The position numbers and the translations under genes are program-made. Shown here one piece after another: positions 47,902 to 57,071 of a stretch of 64,000 nt of DNA. Below the pieces are notes generated by a model. The model did not search any database. It was given only the letters and a program-made list of their open reading frames with translations, and had not been told where the DNA came from. This DNA comes from CAYWXK01 sp964462515. GTDB taxonomy: Bacteria; Planctomycetota; Phycisphaerae; Sedimentisphaerales; Anaerobacaceae. The DNA lies in the NCBI GenBank assembly GCA_964462515.1, contig CAYWXK010000005.1, positions 57,382 to 121,381 of the forward strand, given 5' to 3'. How positions within the stretch are numbered: position 1 is the stretch's first letter; each line of letters starts with the position of its first letter.

Positions 47902-49833
47902 CTATCTTGCCAATGATTTTAAGCTGTAATTTGTTTGCAGCAATTCACTCATTTGCTGAATCTGTTTATTTTGTAATTCAATTATATGCTGCTGCGATTC
48001 GACTTTTTTGACCAGGTCTTTTACCACTTCGTTAAGGCAGGATACGGTTGCCGACAAATCCCGGTTACCGTCCTCACTGCGAATGAAACTGCTAAGTTTC
48101 GAGTGGTTGAGCTGATTTTCCTTGTTGTTTTCATCGTATTGATCGGCAGGCAGCGGTTCCATACTCATCACCGCCGCATACGCCGTCGCTAAGTCCTTCG
48201 GATAAGGTGTGCGGTCGGTGAACGACAACGCTGAGACGTTGTCGGTCACATACACTTTTCCATAAAAATACCCCGCCCATGCACTGCCGGTACCATCATT
48301 GGAAGCCTCTGCATAAATACCATAATTGTCGCCTGAACTTTCCGCCAAAGCAATACCAAAGAGGGCATAGTTGCTCCCATTATAACCTTTACTTGTGGCG
48401 TAAACACCATAGTTGGTTCCGCTCGTTCTGGCGTTTTGACAGAAAAGCCCATATGTATCGGAATTGGTATATACAAACAGCTTTCTTTCACTATTGATGT
48501 TTGCCCCGATAGCCACTTCAGCAACGGCATCCTTGGCAATCTGTAAGTCATAATCTTTATTCAGGACGCCCGTAACTTGCACATCGCCGTCGAAATACCC
48601 TGCATAGGCACCACCAGTGCTGCTATTGACAGCATATCCATAGATCCCATAATTGGTGCCGGAACTGGCTGTAGTGGCAGACCCTAAGACACCATAGTTG
48701 ATGCCGGAAGCGCTGGTACTTTCACCGTATAGCCCTAAACTGCTGCTCGTCGTATCGCCGCTCGCAAAGCCGTAAACACCCACATTAGAGCCGCTCGTTT
48801 TGGCGTTTTGACTGTAAAGTCCATACATATCGGAATTAGTATATAGGTTCAGCTTTATTGTACTATTAATGCTTGTTCCTAAGGCCATTTTACCTATGGT
48901 TCGCATATCGCCAATGACATCCAATTTGGCAGAAGGACTTGTCGTGCCGATACCGACATTACCTTCAAAGTAGTTTTGCCCGCCGGTAAAATAACCAGCG
49001 TAGCCGCTCGAGCTATCTGTCTCACCCCGTACACCATAGTTGACCCCTGATGTGCCGGTGGCTATGCCGTAAACGCCGGTGCCCGTCAGGGAACTGCCAT
49101 AGACCCCCTTACCGCTGCCATCGTGTGTGCCGCGCACACCAATGCCGCTGCTGCCTGTACCGGCATTCATCCCCCAGACGCCGGCCGAGAGAGAACCAGG
49201 GCTGGTGCTGGTGACCCTGCCTCTCACACCTGAGGCCTGACTAGCTAATGAGTTCGTATCTCCCCAGACACCAGGAAATGTTCCACCAGAGGCATTGTGA
49301 ATACCATAGACTCCAATCCAGGGGCTTGTGCCTGATATTGCTGTATGTCCACCAGTATTGACGACGTCAAGAGATGCGACTGGACTGGTCGTGCCGATGC
49401 CCACATTTAGGGCGCTATCAACAAAAAGTCCGCGGGTCTGGAGAGCGTAAGGAGTCGGTGTTATTTCCTGCCGTCGACTGAGCGCGGTATAGATATTGGG
49501 GTCTTTCAACTCTCCCGCCCGTACGCCAATTTCCAGCCAGCGGTCATTGCCATCGAAGACATCGCTTCCGAAATCTAATAATACTGTGAAATACCCATCG
49601 ATAACATCCAGTTCGTTTGCATCAATTGCGTTTCCTTTCTGTGTCCCTGCAACGTTTGCATCGTAGAGTTTAAATTGCAGGTCATACAACCCATCCGCGG
49701 GCTTGTTGGCATCAATCAGCCGGCCCTGATACGTAAAGGCCGTCCCCATCGGCGCCGCCTTGCTGACTTCGGCTGGCCACACCATCAGGCCCAAAGCCAG
49801 GACCAAAATTGTTAACATTTCTTTCGTTTTCAT
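47902..49833 (-). CDS. exported fibre protein, coiled-coil C-terminus
   Basis: This 643-residue protein has the signal peptide and shared FTYQGRLIDANKPADG head (about 1-140). Repeats with the pattern YG(V/I)xG...SGxNYG follow (about 150-530). The C-terminal region does not have an S74 domain. It shows SFTDRTPYPKDLATAYAAVMSM and then a Gln/Leu-rich coiled coil (about 565-643; VVKDLVKKVESQQHIIELQ). It may trimerise through that coiled coil (inference). The N-terminal and some repeat segments are nearly identical in DNA to 51596-53200 (for example around 48960-49200 and 52310-52560). It follows the truncated dockerin-like gene and precedes the complete one. Confidence 0.8.
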   Translation of the reverse strand: MKTKEMLTILVLALGLMVWPAEVSKAAPMGTAFTYQGRLIDANKPADGLYDLQFKLYDANVAGTQKGNAIDANELDVIDGYFTVLLDFGSDVFDGNDRWLEIGVRAGELKDPNIYTALSRRQEITPTPYALQTRGLFVDSALNVGIGTTSPVASLDVVNTGGHTAISGTSPWIGVYGIHNASGGTFPGVWGDTNSLASQASGVRGRVTSTSPGSLSAGVWGMNAGTGSSGIGVRGTHDGSGKGVYGSSLTGTGVYGIATGTSGVNYGVRGETDSSSGYAGYFTGGQNYFEGNVGIGTTSPSAKLDVIGDMRTIGKMALGTSINSTIKLNLYTNSDMYGLYSQNAKTSGSNVGVYGFASGDTTSSSLGLYGESTSASGINYGVLGSATTASSGTNYGIYGYAVNSSTGGAYAGYFDGDVQVTGVLNKDYDLQIAKDAVAEVAIGANINSERKLFVYTNSDTYGLFCQNARTSGTNYGVYATSKGYNGSNYALFGIALAESSGDNYGIYAEASNDGTGSAWAGYFYGKVYVTDNVSALSFTDRTPYPKDLATAYAAVMSMEPLPADQYDENNKENQLNHSKLSSFIRSEDGNRDLSATVSCLNEVVKDLVKKVESQQHIIELQNKQIQQMSELLQTNYSLKSLAR

Positions 49834-49929
49834 CTTTTTCTCCTTTCAAATTTGTCCCTGCCTGTACCAAGCTTGCTCCTGACAGGCTCACAAGTGCGGG
49901 GTAAAGCCCAGCAGGGAACTGTTAATATT
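49834..49929. other. short repeat-bearing spacer before the fourth fibre gene
   Basis: Contains imperfect inverted words CCTGTCAGGAGCAAGCTTGG and ACAGGCAGGGA near the fibre's ribosome binding site (GAAAGGAG). No gene is seen. Confidence 0.4.
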
Positions 49930-50079
49930 TTAAGGTGCATCACTGCTTTGCCCGCCGCCGCCATCAATTGTGCTCCAATTCAATTGATATTGGGTATCAC
50001 TGGCTGTTGATATAGCTACTGTAAATATTATTATCGAAAGTATCCATTGACATAAAAATATTATCTTCCTGGTTCTCAT
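49930..50079 (-). pseudogene. truncated copy of the dockerin-like family gene
   Basis: Starting at ATG 50079, with AAGGGGCG upstream, a 49-codon frame encodes a signal peptide-like start (MRTRKIIFLCQWILSIIIF) and then NWSTIDGGGGQSSDAP before a TAA. This matches the first half of the 128- and 133-residue dockerin-like proteins up to their GGGGxSxGG word. After that point the sequence changes to repeat-like DNA. It is too short to hold the dockerin module and is best read as a truncated paralogue, although an expressed secreted peptide is not excluded. Confidence 0.7.
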
Positions 50080-50091
50080 TATCGCCCCTTT

Positions 50092-51579
50092 TTAGTTAAA
50101 TTTGATACTCCCATTAGATTTCAATTTGACAGCTCCATTAGAAATGCGAATTCCTTTAGATGGGTCACCTCTGCTGAAAAGCCGCGTATTCAAAGACGGG
50201 GAGCCATAGAAAGTAATCCTGCTTTCAGAGCTGGAAGCGCTGCCTTGGACCGTAATGTTTTGAAGAAACTGAAGTTGATGGCCCGCCTGGAAAACTGCAT
50301 AGGTCGCTGAGCAATCGCGGTCGAAATACCGATATGGAAAGCTCGGTAGCGGGTACACACCCGAAACGAAGGAACCTAATGCCGGTGCGGGGTATATATG
50401 TACCAGAATCACGTCGGTCGTTGGGCCGCCTCCCGGTATCTCCTCAAGCTTGTGCCAGTCTGTATTGCCACCGCCTGGCCAGCCGTAACAGAGGTGAAGC
50501 CATCTCTCTGGGCCAGGGTCGATTTCCATCCAGCCATCGGCAACAATCGCATGGCCTGGGTATGAATACTGGACCGGCCGGTTGAGGTTCAGCTCCTGTT
50601 TGATTATATTAAACCAAGCGACTCCATCAGGTGGGTAGTTCTTGCGGAATAGCTCCACGCTGGTGTTGGCATAGTGGAAATAATTTTCGATAGCGTTCTT
50701 GACGTTGGTGAAATTGGAACTGGTTGCACAGCCTCCCGCGATGCAGAAATCCGATAAGATAGCCACATCTACTTCGTAGCATAATTCAGCTACCGCAAGC
50801 TTCTGCGCCAACGGCGAACTGTCTGTTGCTATATTGGGCATATTCTTCCACTGGTATGGATTATCATAAGGGTCTATTGTGCCATACGGCGGCCAAGCCC
50901 AGTAGCGCATAATCTCGCAGGCAGACAGACCAACACACCCTACTGTGCAACGAGGTTCGGTGCAACCACTTCCGGTGGGCGGCGCGGGACAATACAGGTT
51001 ATATGGCGAGAACTGATGCCAACGCGATGTGAGCAATTCCTCTCCCTCCTGATAGTTCATTGTTATCACACCGGTCTCCATCTCGCTTGCAAATACTGCC
51101 GAATCTTTTTCTAATTGGGACCAGCTATCCGTATAATTGGCGGAAAGGATTTTCTTGAGCTGTTTTGTCGTTGCCGATTCAATGGGACCAGCTTGTTTTT
51201 CTATTCCCTCGTGGACACGTTCTATACAATCTTTTATTAGCTTAGCCATACCCTCATCCGATTTTGGGTCCAGGTAACTGTCGGACGAGAAATCGGTAAC
51301 AGGGCTCAACTCCTTCAACAATGAAACAACAATATATCCCTGAGGCTCAACTCGGCAGAAGTATCCCAAAATGCGCTTGTCACGCTTCAACTCCTGGATT
51401 TCTGCAACACTGGCGTCAGCACTGCCACCCCAATGCCCTTTGTTGTAAATAATGAAGGTAATCCAATTGTTTGCTACCTGGAGAGCTTGTTCCTTATTGA
51501 CGGTTTTTGCCTGTATCGGCACTGCTGGTATCAACCATAAAAGCCAGAGGGTAACTATTTTTATCATTAAATTTTTCAT
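50092..51579 (-). CDS. C10-family (streptopain-like) secreted cysteine protease
   Basis: This 495-residue exported protease has a signal peptide (about 1-24), a propeptide (about 25-190) of the Spi/SpeB-inhibitor type (KEQALQVANNWI, GYFCRVEPQGYIVVS), and the catalytic domain. The nucleophile Cys215 is in CTVGCVGLSACEIMRYW, and His343 is in GHAIVADGWMEIDPG; a Trp/Gly segment (WLHLCYGWPGGGNTDW) is also present. In this family the propeptide keeps the enzyme inactive until cut. A beta-rich tail (about 410-495) may anchor or localise it. The ATG at 51579 has a GAGGTG at good spacing; a GTG at 51588 is unlikely. It lies 16 bases after a fibre gene, so it is part of the fibre operon. Confidence 0.88.
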   Translation of the reverse strand: MKNLMIKIVTLWLLWLIPAVPIQAKTVNKEQALQVANNWITFIIYNKGHWGGSADASVAEIQELKRDKRILGYFCRVEPQGYIVVSLLKELSPVTDFSSDSYLDPKSDEGMAKLIKDCIERVHEGIEKQAGPIESATTKQLKKILSANYTDSWSQLEKDSAVFASEMETGVITMNYQEGEELLTSRWHQFSPYNLYCPAPPTGSGCTEPRCTVGCVGLSACEIMRYWAWPPYGTIDPYDNPYQWKNMPNIATDSSPLAQKLAVAELCYEVDVAILSDFCIAGGCATSSNFTNVKNAIENYFHYANTSVELFRKNYPPDGVAWFNIIKQELNLNRPVQYSYPGHAIVADGWMEIDPGPERWLHLCYGWPGGGNTDWHKLEEIPGGGPTTDVILVHIYPAPALGSFVSGVYPLPSFPYRYFDRDCSATYAVFQAGHQLQFLQNITVQGSASSSESRITFYGSPSLNTRLFSRGDPSKGIRISNGAVKLKSNGSIKFN

Positions 51580-51595
51580 AATTTTCACCTCTTTC

Positions 51596-53200
51596 CTACT
51601 GAAGCGTCACCAGGACCAGTATCTGTCCTTTTTTGCCTTTTTCAAGAGTCTCCATTGCTTTTCCAAGGACGGCACCTCGAGCACGTTCACTATCTATTGC
51701 CTTCATCGCACAGCCACGCGTTGCAGATGTGGTCAGCAAATCACCAGGCTCAACACCTGCTTCTGTCGCATCCACATTGCAGTACACTCGTCCTGCCAGA
51801 GCGACATCACAATCAAACTGACCTACTCCAAGGCGCACACCAGACCCAAGGCCTTTGCTGCCAGCAGCTATACCCGCGACTCTACTGTCGTATGCCTTGT
51901 TGCTGACAGTTAGCTTGCCAGGGCACTCCGGATCGATTACCAGAACGGTTCCGGGCTTAACAGCGTTTTTATCTGTCACGTTAAAACCCTCGGCGTAGTC
52001 GAGTCCTTCTCCCAGTTCCAACACAGCTGTGCCTGTGCTTTCACTCTCTAATAACAGATTTCCCCGCACCGTCAGTTTCCGTGACGGAGCTGTTGTTCCG
52101 ATGCCAACGTTGCCGCCGCTCTCTATAAACACTCGGGTTGTATTGTCGGTTTGCAAACTGATGTCGGCCCAACCACCCCCGGCGTTCGCGTTTATCTGTA
52201 ATCCGCCTGAATACGCATGTCGAAACTCACCGAAAACATTCGAATGTTCTCCCGTTGTAACTCGTAATCCTGTGGTCCCTTTAATTTCCAATTCCGTGCG
52301 TGGATTTGTCGTGCCGATGCCCACGTTGCCTTCGAAGTAGTTTTGCCCGCCGGTAAAATAACCTGCGTAGCCGCTCGAGCTATCTGTCTCACCCCGTACA
52401 CCATAGTTGACCCCTGATGTGCCGGTGGCTATGCCGTAAACGCCGGTACCCGTTAGAGAGCTGCCATAGACCCCCTTACCGCTGCCATCGTGGCTGCCGC
52501 GGACACCGATGCCATTGCTGCCAGTGCTGGCATTCATCCCCCAGACGCCCGCAGAGAGAGAACCCGGGCTGGTACTGGTAACTCTGCCTCGCACGCCTGA
52601 AGCTGTGCTGTTCAGAGAGTCTGTTTCTCCCAAAACACCAGGGAATGACCCTGCGGTGGAGTTGTGAATACCCCAGACGCCAATCCAGGGGCTTTTTCCT
52701 GATATTGCGGTCTGTCCGCCGGGATTGGTAACATCAAGAGTGGCAACAGGGCTGGTTGTGCCGATGCCGACATTGCCGGTGTTGTCCACAAATATGCCAC
52801 GGGTTTGCAGTGCGTATGGAGTCGGCGTTATTTGCTGCCGCCGACTGAGCGCGGTATAGGTATTGGGGTCTTTCAACTCTCCCGCCCGTACGCCAATTTC
52901 CAGCCAGCGGTCGTTGCCATCGAAGACATCGCTGCCGAAATCTAATAATACTGTGAAATACCCATCGATAACATCCAGCTCATTTACGTCAATCGTGCTG
53001 CCCTTCTGCGTCCCAGCGACGTTGGTATCGTAGAGCTTAAATTGAAGGTCATAGATGCCATCTGCCGGCTGGTTGGCGTCGATGAGTCGGCCCTGATAGG
53101 TCCAGGCCGTCCCCATCGGCGCTGCCTTGCTGACTCTGGCTGGACATACCATCAAGCCCAAAGCCAGAACCAAAATTGTTACAATGTTTCGCGTTTTCAT
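51596..53200 (-). CDS. exported fibre protein with GDLLTTS-type C-terminal module
   Basis: This 534-residue protein has the shared head (about 1-140) and GV-rich short repeats (about 150-350). A distinct C-terminal module (about 400-534) carries LGEGLDYAEGFNV, GRVYCNVDATEAGVEPGDLLTTS, ARGAVLGKAMETLEKGKKGQIL and VLVTLQ at the end. I recall this kind of tail on many repeat-rich surface proteins but cannot name its function; it is not an S74 domain. It is 28 bases after the stop of 53229-54953 and 16 bases before the protease gene, so all are probably in one transcript. Confidence 0.8.
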   Translation of the reverse strand: MKTRNIVTILVLALGLMVCPARVSKAAPMGTAWTYQGRLIDANQPADGIYDLQFKLYDTNVAGTQKGSTIDVNELDVIDGYFTVLLDFGSDVFDGNDRWLEIGVRAGELKDPNTYTALSRRQQITPTPYALQTRGIFVDNTGNVGIGTTSPVATLDVTNPGGQTAISGKSPWIGVWGIHNSTAGSFPGVLGETDSLNSTASGVRGRVTSTSPGSLSAGVWGMNASTGSNGIGVRGSHDGSGKGVYGSSLTGTGVYGIATGTSGVNYGVRGETDSSSGYAGYFTGGQNYFEGNVGIGTTNPRTELEIKGTTGLRVTTGEHSNVFGEFRHAYSGGLQINANAGGGWADISLQTDNTTRVFIESGGNVGIGTTAPSRKLTVRGNLLLESESTGTAVLELGEGLDYAEGFNVTDKNAVKPGTVLVIDPECPGKLTVSNKAYDSRVAGIAAGSKGLGSGVRLGVGQFDCDVALAGRVYCNVDATEAGVEPGDLLTTSATRGCAMKAIDSERARGAVLGKAMETLEKGKKGQILVLVTLQ

Positions 53201-53228
53201 TTTTGCACCCTTTCAAAAAGTTACGTGT

Positions 53229-54953
53229 TTATTTTTCAAGCGACAGAACAGATGCCCGCTGCATTTTTGCTTCAAGGGCCTCGATTCTTTTCTTCAACGC
53301 ATCATTTTCAGCTTTTAATGCCTTGACCGCCTCAACGAGAAGCGGCGTCAGCTTGCTATAGTCCATTCCAGTAGTGTATATTCCATCTTCTTCATAGTTT
53401 ACAATCTCAGGCAGCACCTGGCCGACCTCCTCGGCTATCATGCCAACATCGTGGCCTCCACCGTGCTCGGCGTCCCAATTGAAATATACCCCGCGTAGCC
53501 GCATAATCTTATCGAGCGGCTCATCGATTGGGCGGATGTCGCTTTTCCAGCGGATAGAGGAAGAGGTGCCATAATCAATCCCGGTACCCGCTGCGTAAAA
53601 GTCATATCCCGCACCAGCCCCAACGACACCCTTTCCAGAACCGCCCGGGGCCGTGCCATAGACACCCCAGCCGTTGCCGTTGTGTGACCCCCAGACCCCA
53701 ATTCCTCCATAGCTACCGGTGCCGAGGTTCTCTCCACGGACACCGGCGGATAACGAGCCGGGGGATGTGTTATTCAATCGCCCATGGACCGCGTAGGCAT
53801 TAGCCGAGGCGGAGTCGTTTCTGGCCATGAGAGCCGGCGCGGTGCCACTCCCGGAATCATGAAAAGCAAACACTCCAGTTCCGTCAGCACTGGCGGCCTG
53901 GAAATAGCCCCCATAGGTGCTCCCCGTGCCATTGGAGGCCCATCCGGAAACACCGATACCGCTGGTGCTGTCACTTTGGCCAGCCGCTCCCGTAGTGTAG
54001 CCCGAGGTAGCCGTGGCCCGGCCAACTAAGCCGTCGCCACTGTTGCTGGCGCTCTGGCCCCGCACGCCATAGGTGATGCCGGTGGTGGCCGAGGCAAGAC
54101 CGAAGACGCCGCTGGATTCCATTGAGGTGGATTTGGTTTCGCCCTTAACACCAGGCTCATTACCGGCGGAAGCGCTATGCAGGCCATACACACCGATGCC
54201 GTCATTTGCGGTGTCGCCATAGACGCCGTAACCATCGCCAGCCTGCCAGCCATACACGCCAGCACCTTTATCTCCGGTGCCATTGTTGATGCCGCGGACA
54301 CCAGCCGAGTTGGTGCCGGGCGTCGTACTGTTGATAACGCCGCGCACCCCCGCTGCATTGTTCGACGCCGAATCACATTCACCGTGCACGCCCGGCCATG
54401 TCCCGGATGTACCCGTGCGGTGGCCGAAAACGGCGATATACGGAACGGTTGAGCGGATTCCATGATGGTTTTCGGTGGACACCACTTCTAATTTGGAGAT
54501 GGGCGTCGTCGTCCCGATGCCGACATTGCCAGTGTTATCTACAAATATCCCACGGGTTTGCAGAGCGTATGGAGTTGGCGTTATTTCCTGCCTTGGGCTG
54601 AGCATAGTATAGGTATTCGGGTCCTTTAAGTTGCCCGGCCGGACACCAATCTCCAGCCAGACAGCGTTGCCGTCGAATACATCGTTGCCAAAATCTAAAA
54701 GAACTGTAAATTGACCATCAATGATATTAAGCTCGTTTACATCAATCGTGCTTCCCTTCTGTGTGCCTGCGACGTTGGCATCGTAGAGCTTGAACTGAAG
54801 GTCATAGAGACCATCTGCTGGACTATTAGTATCCATCAGCCGACCTTGATAAGTAAAGGCCGTCCCCATCGGTGCCGCCTGACTAGCGTAAACAACAAAA
54901 AGCGGCAGCATCCACATCATAAACAAAACTGTTAGAGTCTTTCGCGTTTTCAT
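53229..54953 (-). CDS. exported fibre protein with S74 chaperone domain
   Basis: This 574-residue protein has the shared head (about 1-140), then many short GV(Y/R)G repeats (about 150-440). The C-terminal S74 domain (about 455-574) shows SSIRWKSDIRPID, with the Ser and Lys pair of the family, then HDVGMIAEEVGQVLPEIV and a coiled coil (LKAENDALKKRIEALEAKMQ). In phage tail spikes this domain is cut off after trimer assembly; here cleavage is predicted from the motif alone. It is 28 bases downstream of 54982-56937. Confidence 0.82.
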   Translation of the reverse strand: MKTRKTLTVLFMMWMLPLFVVYASQAAPMGTAFTYQGRLMDTNSPADGLYDLQFKLYDANVAGTQKGSTIDVNELNIIDGQFTVLLDFGNDVFDGNAVWLEIGVRPGNLKDPNTYTMLSPRQEITPTPYALQTRGIFVDNTGNVGIGTTTPISKLEVVSTENHHGIRSTVPYIAVFGHRTGTSGTWPGVHGECDSASNNAAGVRGVINSTTPGTNSAGVRGINNGTGDKGAGVYGWQAGDGYGVYGDTANDGIGVYGLHSASAGNEPGVKGETKSTSMESSGVFGLASATTGITYGVRGQSASNSGDGLVGRATATSGYTTGAAGQSDSTSGIGVSGWASNGTGSTYGGYFQAASADGTGVFAFHDSGSGTAPALMARNDSASANAYAVHGRLNNTSPGSLSAGVRGENLGTGSYGGIGVWGSHNGNGWGVYGTAPGGSGKGVVGAGAGYDFYAAGTGIDYGTSSSIRWKSDIRPIDEPLDKIMRLRGVYFNWDAEHGGGHDVGMIAEEVGQVLPEIVNYEEDGIYTTGMDYSKLTPLLVEAVKALKAENDALKKRIEALEAKMQRASVLSLEK

Positions 54954-54981
54954 TTTTTCACCCTTTCAAAAAGTTACGCAT

Positions 54982-56937
54982 TTATTCTTCGCGCGCAGAA
55001 GTCGATACTTTCTGCATTTTTGCTTCAATGTCCTCAAGTCTTTGTTTCAAAGACTCATTTTCGGCTTTCAGGTCTTTAACAACTTCCAACAGATACAAAC
55101 TGACCCTATCGTATTTTACTGCATCTGGCCTTCCTTCATTGTCGTATATCACCAAATCGTTGAGTTGTTGTTCAACTTCTTCTGCTATTAGACCAATATC
55201 GTTCTGTCCTGTTGTCCTCCACTGAAACCTCACCGGCCTTAACTTCAAGACGGCATCTGTATCTGCGTCAAGGGTTGCTATATTTGTTTTATATCTTTTG
55301 CTCGAACTGGCTTTCCACAATTTGCCGTTACCGTCTGCAACTACCGTTGTTCCGCTTGAACTACCTATTCCTCTTAGTCTTGCCGTCCCTTGGACATCTA
55401 AGCTCTCGGTTGGGTCGGTTATGTGAATGCCGACCCTGCTGGTTGAAAAATCACCGTATATGAGGGGAGTGCCGCTGGAGTTGGCAATGTAGAGCTTGTT
55501 AGAACCTGTTTCATTGTAGCCGGCCGCGTAACCAATAAAGACATTGCCAGAGCCTGTGGTGTTGTTTTGGCCTGCCGAAGCTCCTGAGAATGTGTTGTTA
55601 TAGCCTGTGGTGTTGGTGTAGCCTGCCTCGTTTCCTGAGAATGTGTTGTTATAGCCTGTGGTGTTGTAGGCGCCCGCATGTGTTCCTGAGAATGTGTTGT
55701 TTCCGCCTGTGGTGTTGGAGTAACCTGCCTCAAGTCCTGAGAATGTGTTTTCATTGCCTGTGGTGTTGGAGTAGCCTGCATCGAATCCTGAGAATGTGTT
55801 GTTTCCGCCTGTGGTGTTGTAGTAGCCTGCCTCGTTTCCTGAGAATGTGTTGTTATAGCCTGTGGTGTTGTAGGCGCCCGCATGTGTTCCTGAGAATGTG
55901 TTGTTATAGCCTGTGGTGTTGTAGTAGCCTGCCTGGTATCCTGAGAATGTGTTGTAATTGCCTGTGGTGTTGTTGGCGCCTGCCCGGTATCCTGAGAATG
56001 TGTTGTTACCGCCTGTTGTGTTCAAGTTGCCTGCACGGTATCCTGAGAATGTGTTGTAACTGCCTGTGGTGTTGAAGATGCCTGCATCGTATCCTGAGAA
56101 TGTGTTGTAACTGCCTGTTGTGTTGGAGACGCCTGCCTCGACTCCTGAGAATGTGTTGCCATAGCCTGTGGTGTTGCTAAGGCCTGCCTGGAATCCCAAG
56201 AATGTGTTGCAATTGCCTGTTGTGTTGTAGTAGCCGGCCTCCCCTCCTGAGAATGTGTTGTAATTGCCTGTGGTGTTGGAGTAGCCTGCCTGATATCCCG
56301 TAAATGTATTGCCACTGCCTGTGTTGACTGCTCCGGCCGCCAGACCTACGAGCGTATTTTGCGTGCCCGGAGCCGACAGGACCGTGCTGCCACCTATCTT
56401 ATAGACGGAAGCGGCGCTGATGTCGCCACTGACGTCCAATTTGGCGGCAGGGTTTGACGTTCCGATGCCGACTTTACCGTTGTTGTAGTAGATACTCGTG
56501 CCATTCACTTGCCAGAGCGAACCACCGCCACCGGCCGTTTTGGCATAAAGGGCATAAGGTGTCGGCGTTACTTCCTGCCTTGGTGCCAGAGTTGTGTATG
56601 CGTTCGGGTCTTTTAATTCCCCGGCCCGCACACCTATCTGAAGCCAGCGGTCATTGCCGTCGAACATGTTGCTGAAATCCAATTCGGCAGTGAAATAGCC
56701 GTCAATTACATCGACCTCGCCTATGTTGATTGTTCTTCCTTTCTGCGTCCCTGCGACGCTTGCATCGTAAATCTTGAATGCAAAGTCATAGATTCCATCC
56801 GCAGCGTTGTTGGCATCTATCAGCCGACCTTGATAAGTAAAGGCCGTCCCCATCGGCGCTGCTCTACTATCACAAACAACAAAGAACGGCAGCACCCACA
56901 TCATAAACAAAACTGTTAGAGTTTTACGCATTTGCAT
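54982..56937 (-). CDS. exported fibre protein with sixteen 17-residue repeats and S74 domain
   Basis: This 651-residue protein has the shared head (about 1-135), about sixteen AGxxNTTGxxNTFSGxx repeats (about 200-475) and an S74 domain with SKRYKTNIATLD and DIGLIAEEVEQQ. It ends with a coiled coil (AENESLKQRLEDIEAKMQ). Segments around the repeats and chaperone domain are near-identical in DNA to the fibre at 6538-8946 (for example 56290-56470 with 7612-7795, and 55320-55500 with 6900-7080). It lacks the four or five long SETDPTV repeats found there. It is the first gene of the island, behind the promoter at 57072-57101. Confidence 0.82.
   Translation of the reverse strand: MQMRKTLTVLFMMWVLPFFVVCDSRAAPMGTAFTYQGRLIDANNAADGIYDFAFKIYDASVAGTQKGRTINIGEVDVIDGYFTAELDFSNMFDGNDRWLQIGVRAGELKDPNAYTTLAPRQEVTPTPYALYAKTAGGGGSLWQVNGTSIYYNNGKVGIGTSNPAAKLDVSGDISAASVYKIGGSTVLSAPGTQNTLVGLAAGAVNTGSGNTFTGYQAGYSNTTGNYNTFSGGEAGYYNTTGNCNTFLGFQAGLSNTTGYGNTFSGVEAGVSNTTGSYNTFSGYDAGIFNTTGSYNTFSGYRAGNLNTTGGNNTFSGYRAGANNTTGNYNTFSGYQAGYYNTTGYNNTFSGTHAGAYNTTGYNNTFSGNEAGYYNTTGGNNTFSGFDAGYSNTTGNENTFSGLEAGYSNTTGGNNTFSGTHAGAYNTTGYNNTFSGNEAGYTNTTGYNNTFSGASAGQNNTTGSGNVFIGYAAGYNETGSNKLYIANSSGTPLIYGDFSTSRVGIHITDPTESLDVQGTARLRGIGSSSGTTVVADGNGKLWKASSSKRYKTNIATLDADTDAVLKLRPVRFQWRTTGQNDIGLIAEEVEQQLNDLVIYDNEGRPDAVKYDRVSLYLLEVVKDLKAENESLKQRLEDIEAKMQKVSTSAREE
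55530..56330 (-). repeat. 51-bp in-frame tandem repeats (16 units)
   Basis: Degenerate 51-base units encode the 17-residue repeat of the fibre gene. Two blocks about 204 bases (four units) apart, each containing TAGGCGCCCGCATGTGTTCC, are nearly identical, showing a recent internal duplication. The plus-strand translation of the array is a spurious cysteine-rich ORF. Confidence 0.82.
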
Positions 56938-57062
56938 TTTTCACCCTTTCAAAAAAGTTTTGCCGGCGCACATTATGCGCACCGTCATTTACCCCTTTTG
57001 AATTAACTGAATAGACCTCATAAAATCGTATAGTCTCCTCCTTTGTGGCCTTAACCACAAAA
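56938..57062 (-). promoter_or_regulatory. structured leader of island fibre gene
   Basis: The leader has the same order as at 8960-9089. First comes a hairpin TTTGTGG/CCACAAA (57042-57061; paired changes relative to the TTTGCGG/CCGCAAA at the other copy), then AAAGGAGGAG. A conserved ATTCAAAAGGGGTAAATGAC stretch follows, then a hairpin GGTGCGCA/TGTGCGCC with two wobble pairs. The small ORF start of the other copy is ATA here, so a leader peptide is not conserved by codon; conserved structure is the stronger case. Confidence 0.5.
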
Positions 57063-57071
57063 GCTAATATA

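Noticed and set aside
55590..56075. Plus-strand cysteine-rich repeat ORF of 161 codons
   Set aside because: It is the antisense reading of the 51-bp coding repeats of the fibre gene; its Cys-rich words (such as RMCC and LWCC) come from the AATGTGTTGTTA-type repeat word. The minus-strand protein has signal peptide, head and S74 domain and is clearly the real one. The smaller plus-strand ORF at 7173-7385 is the same artefact.
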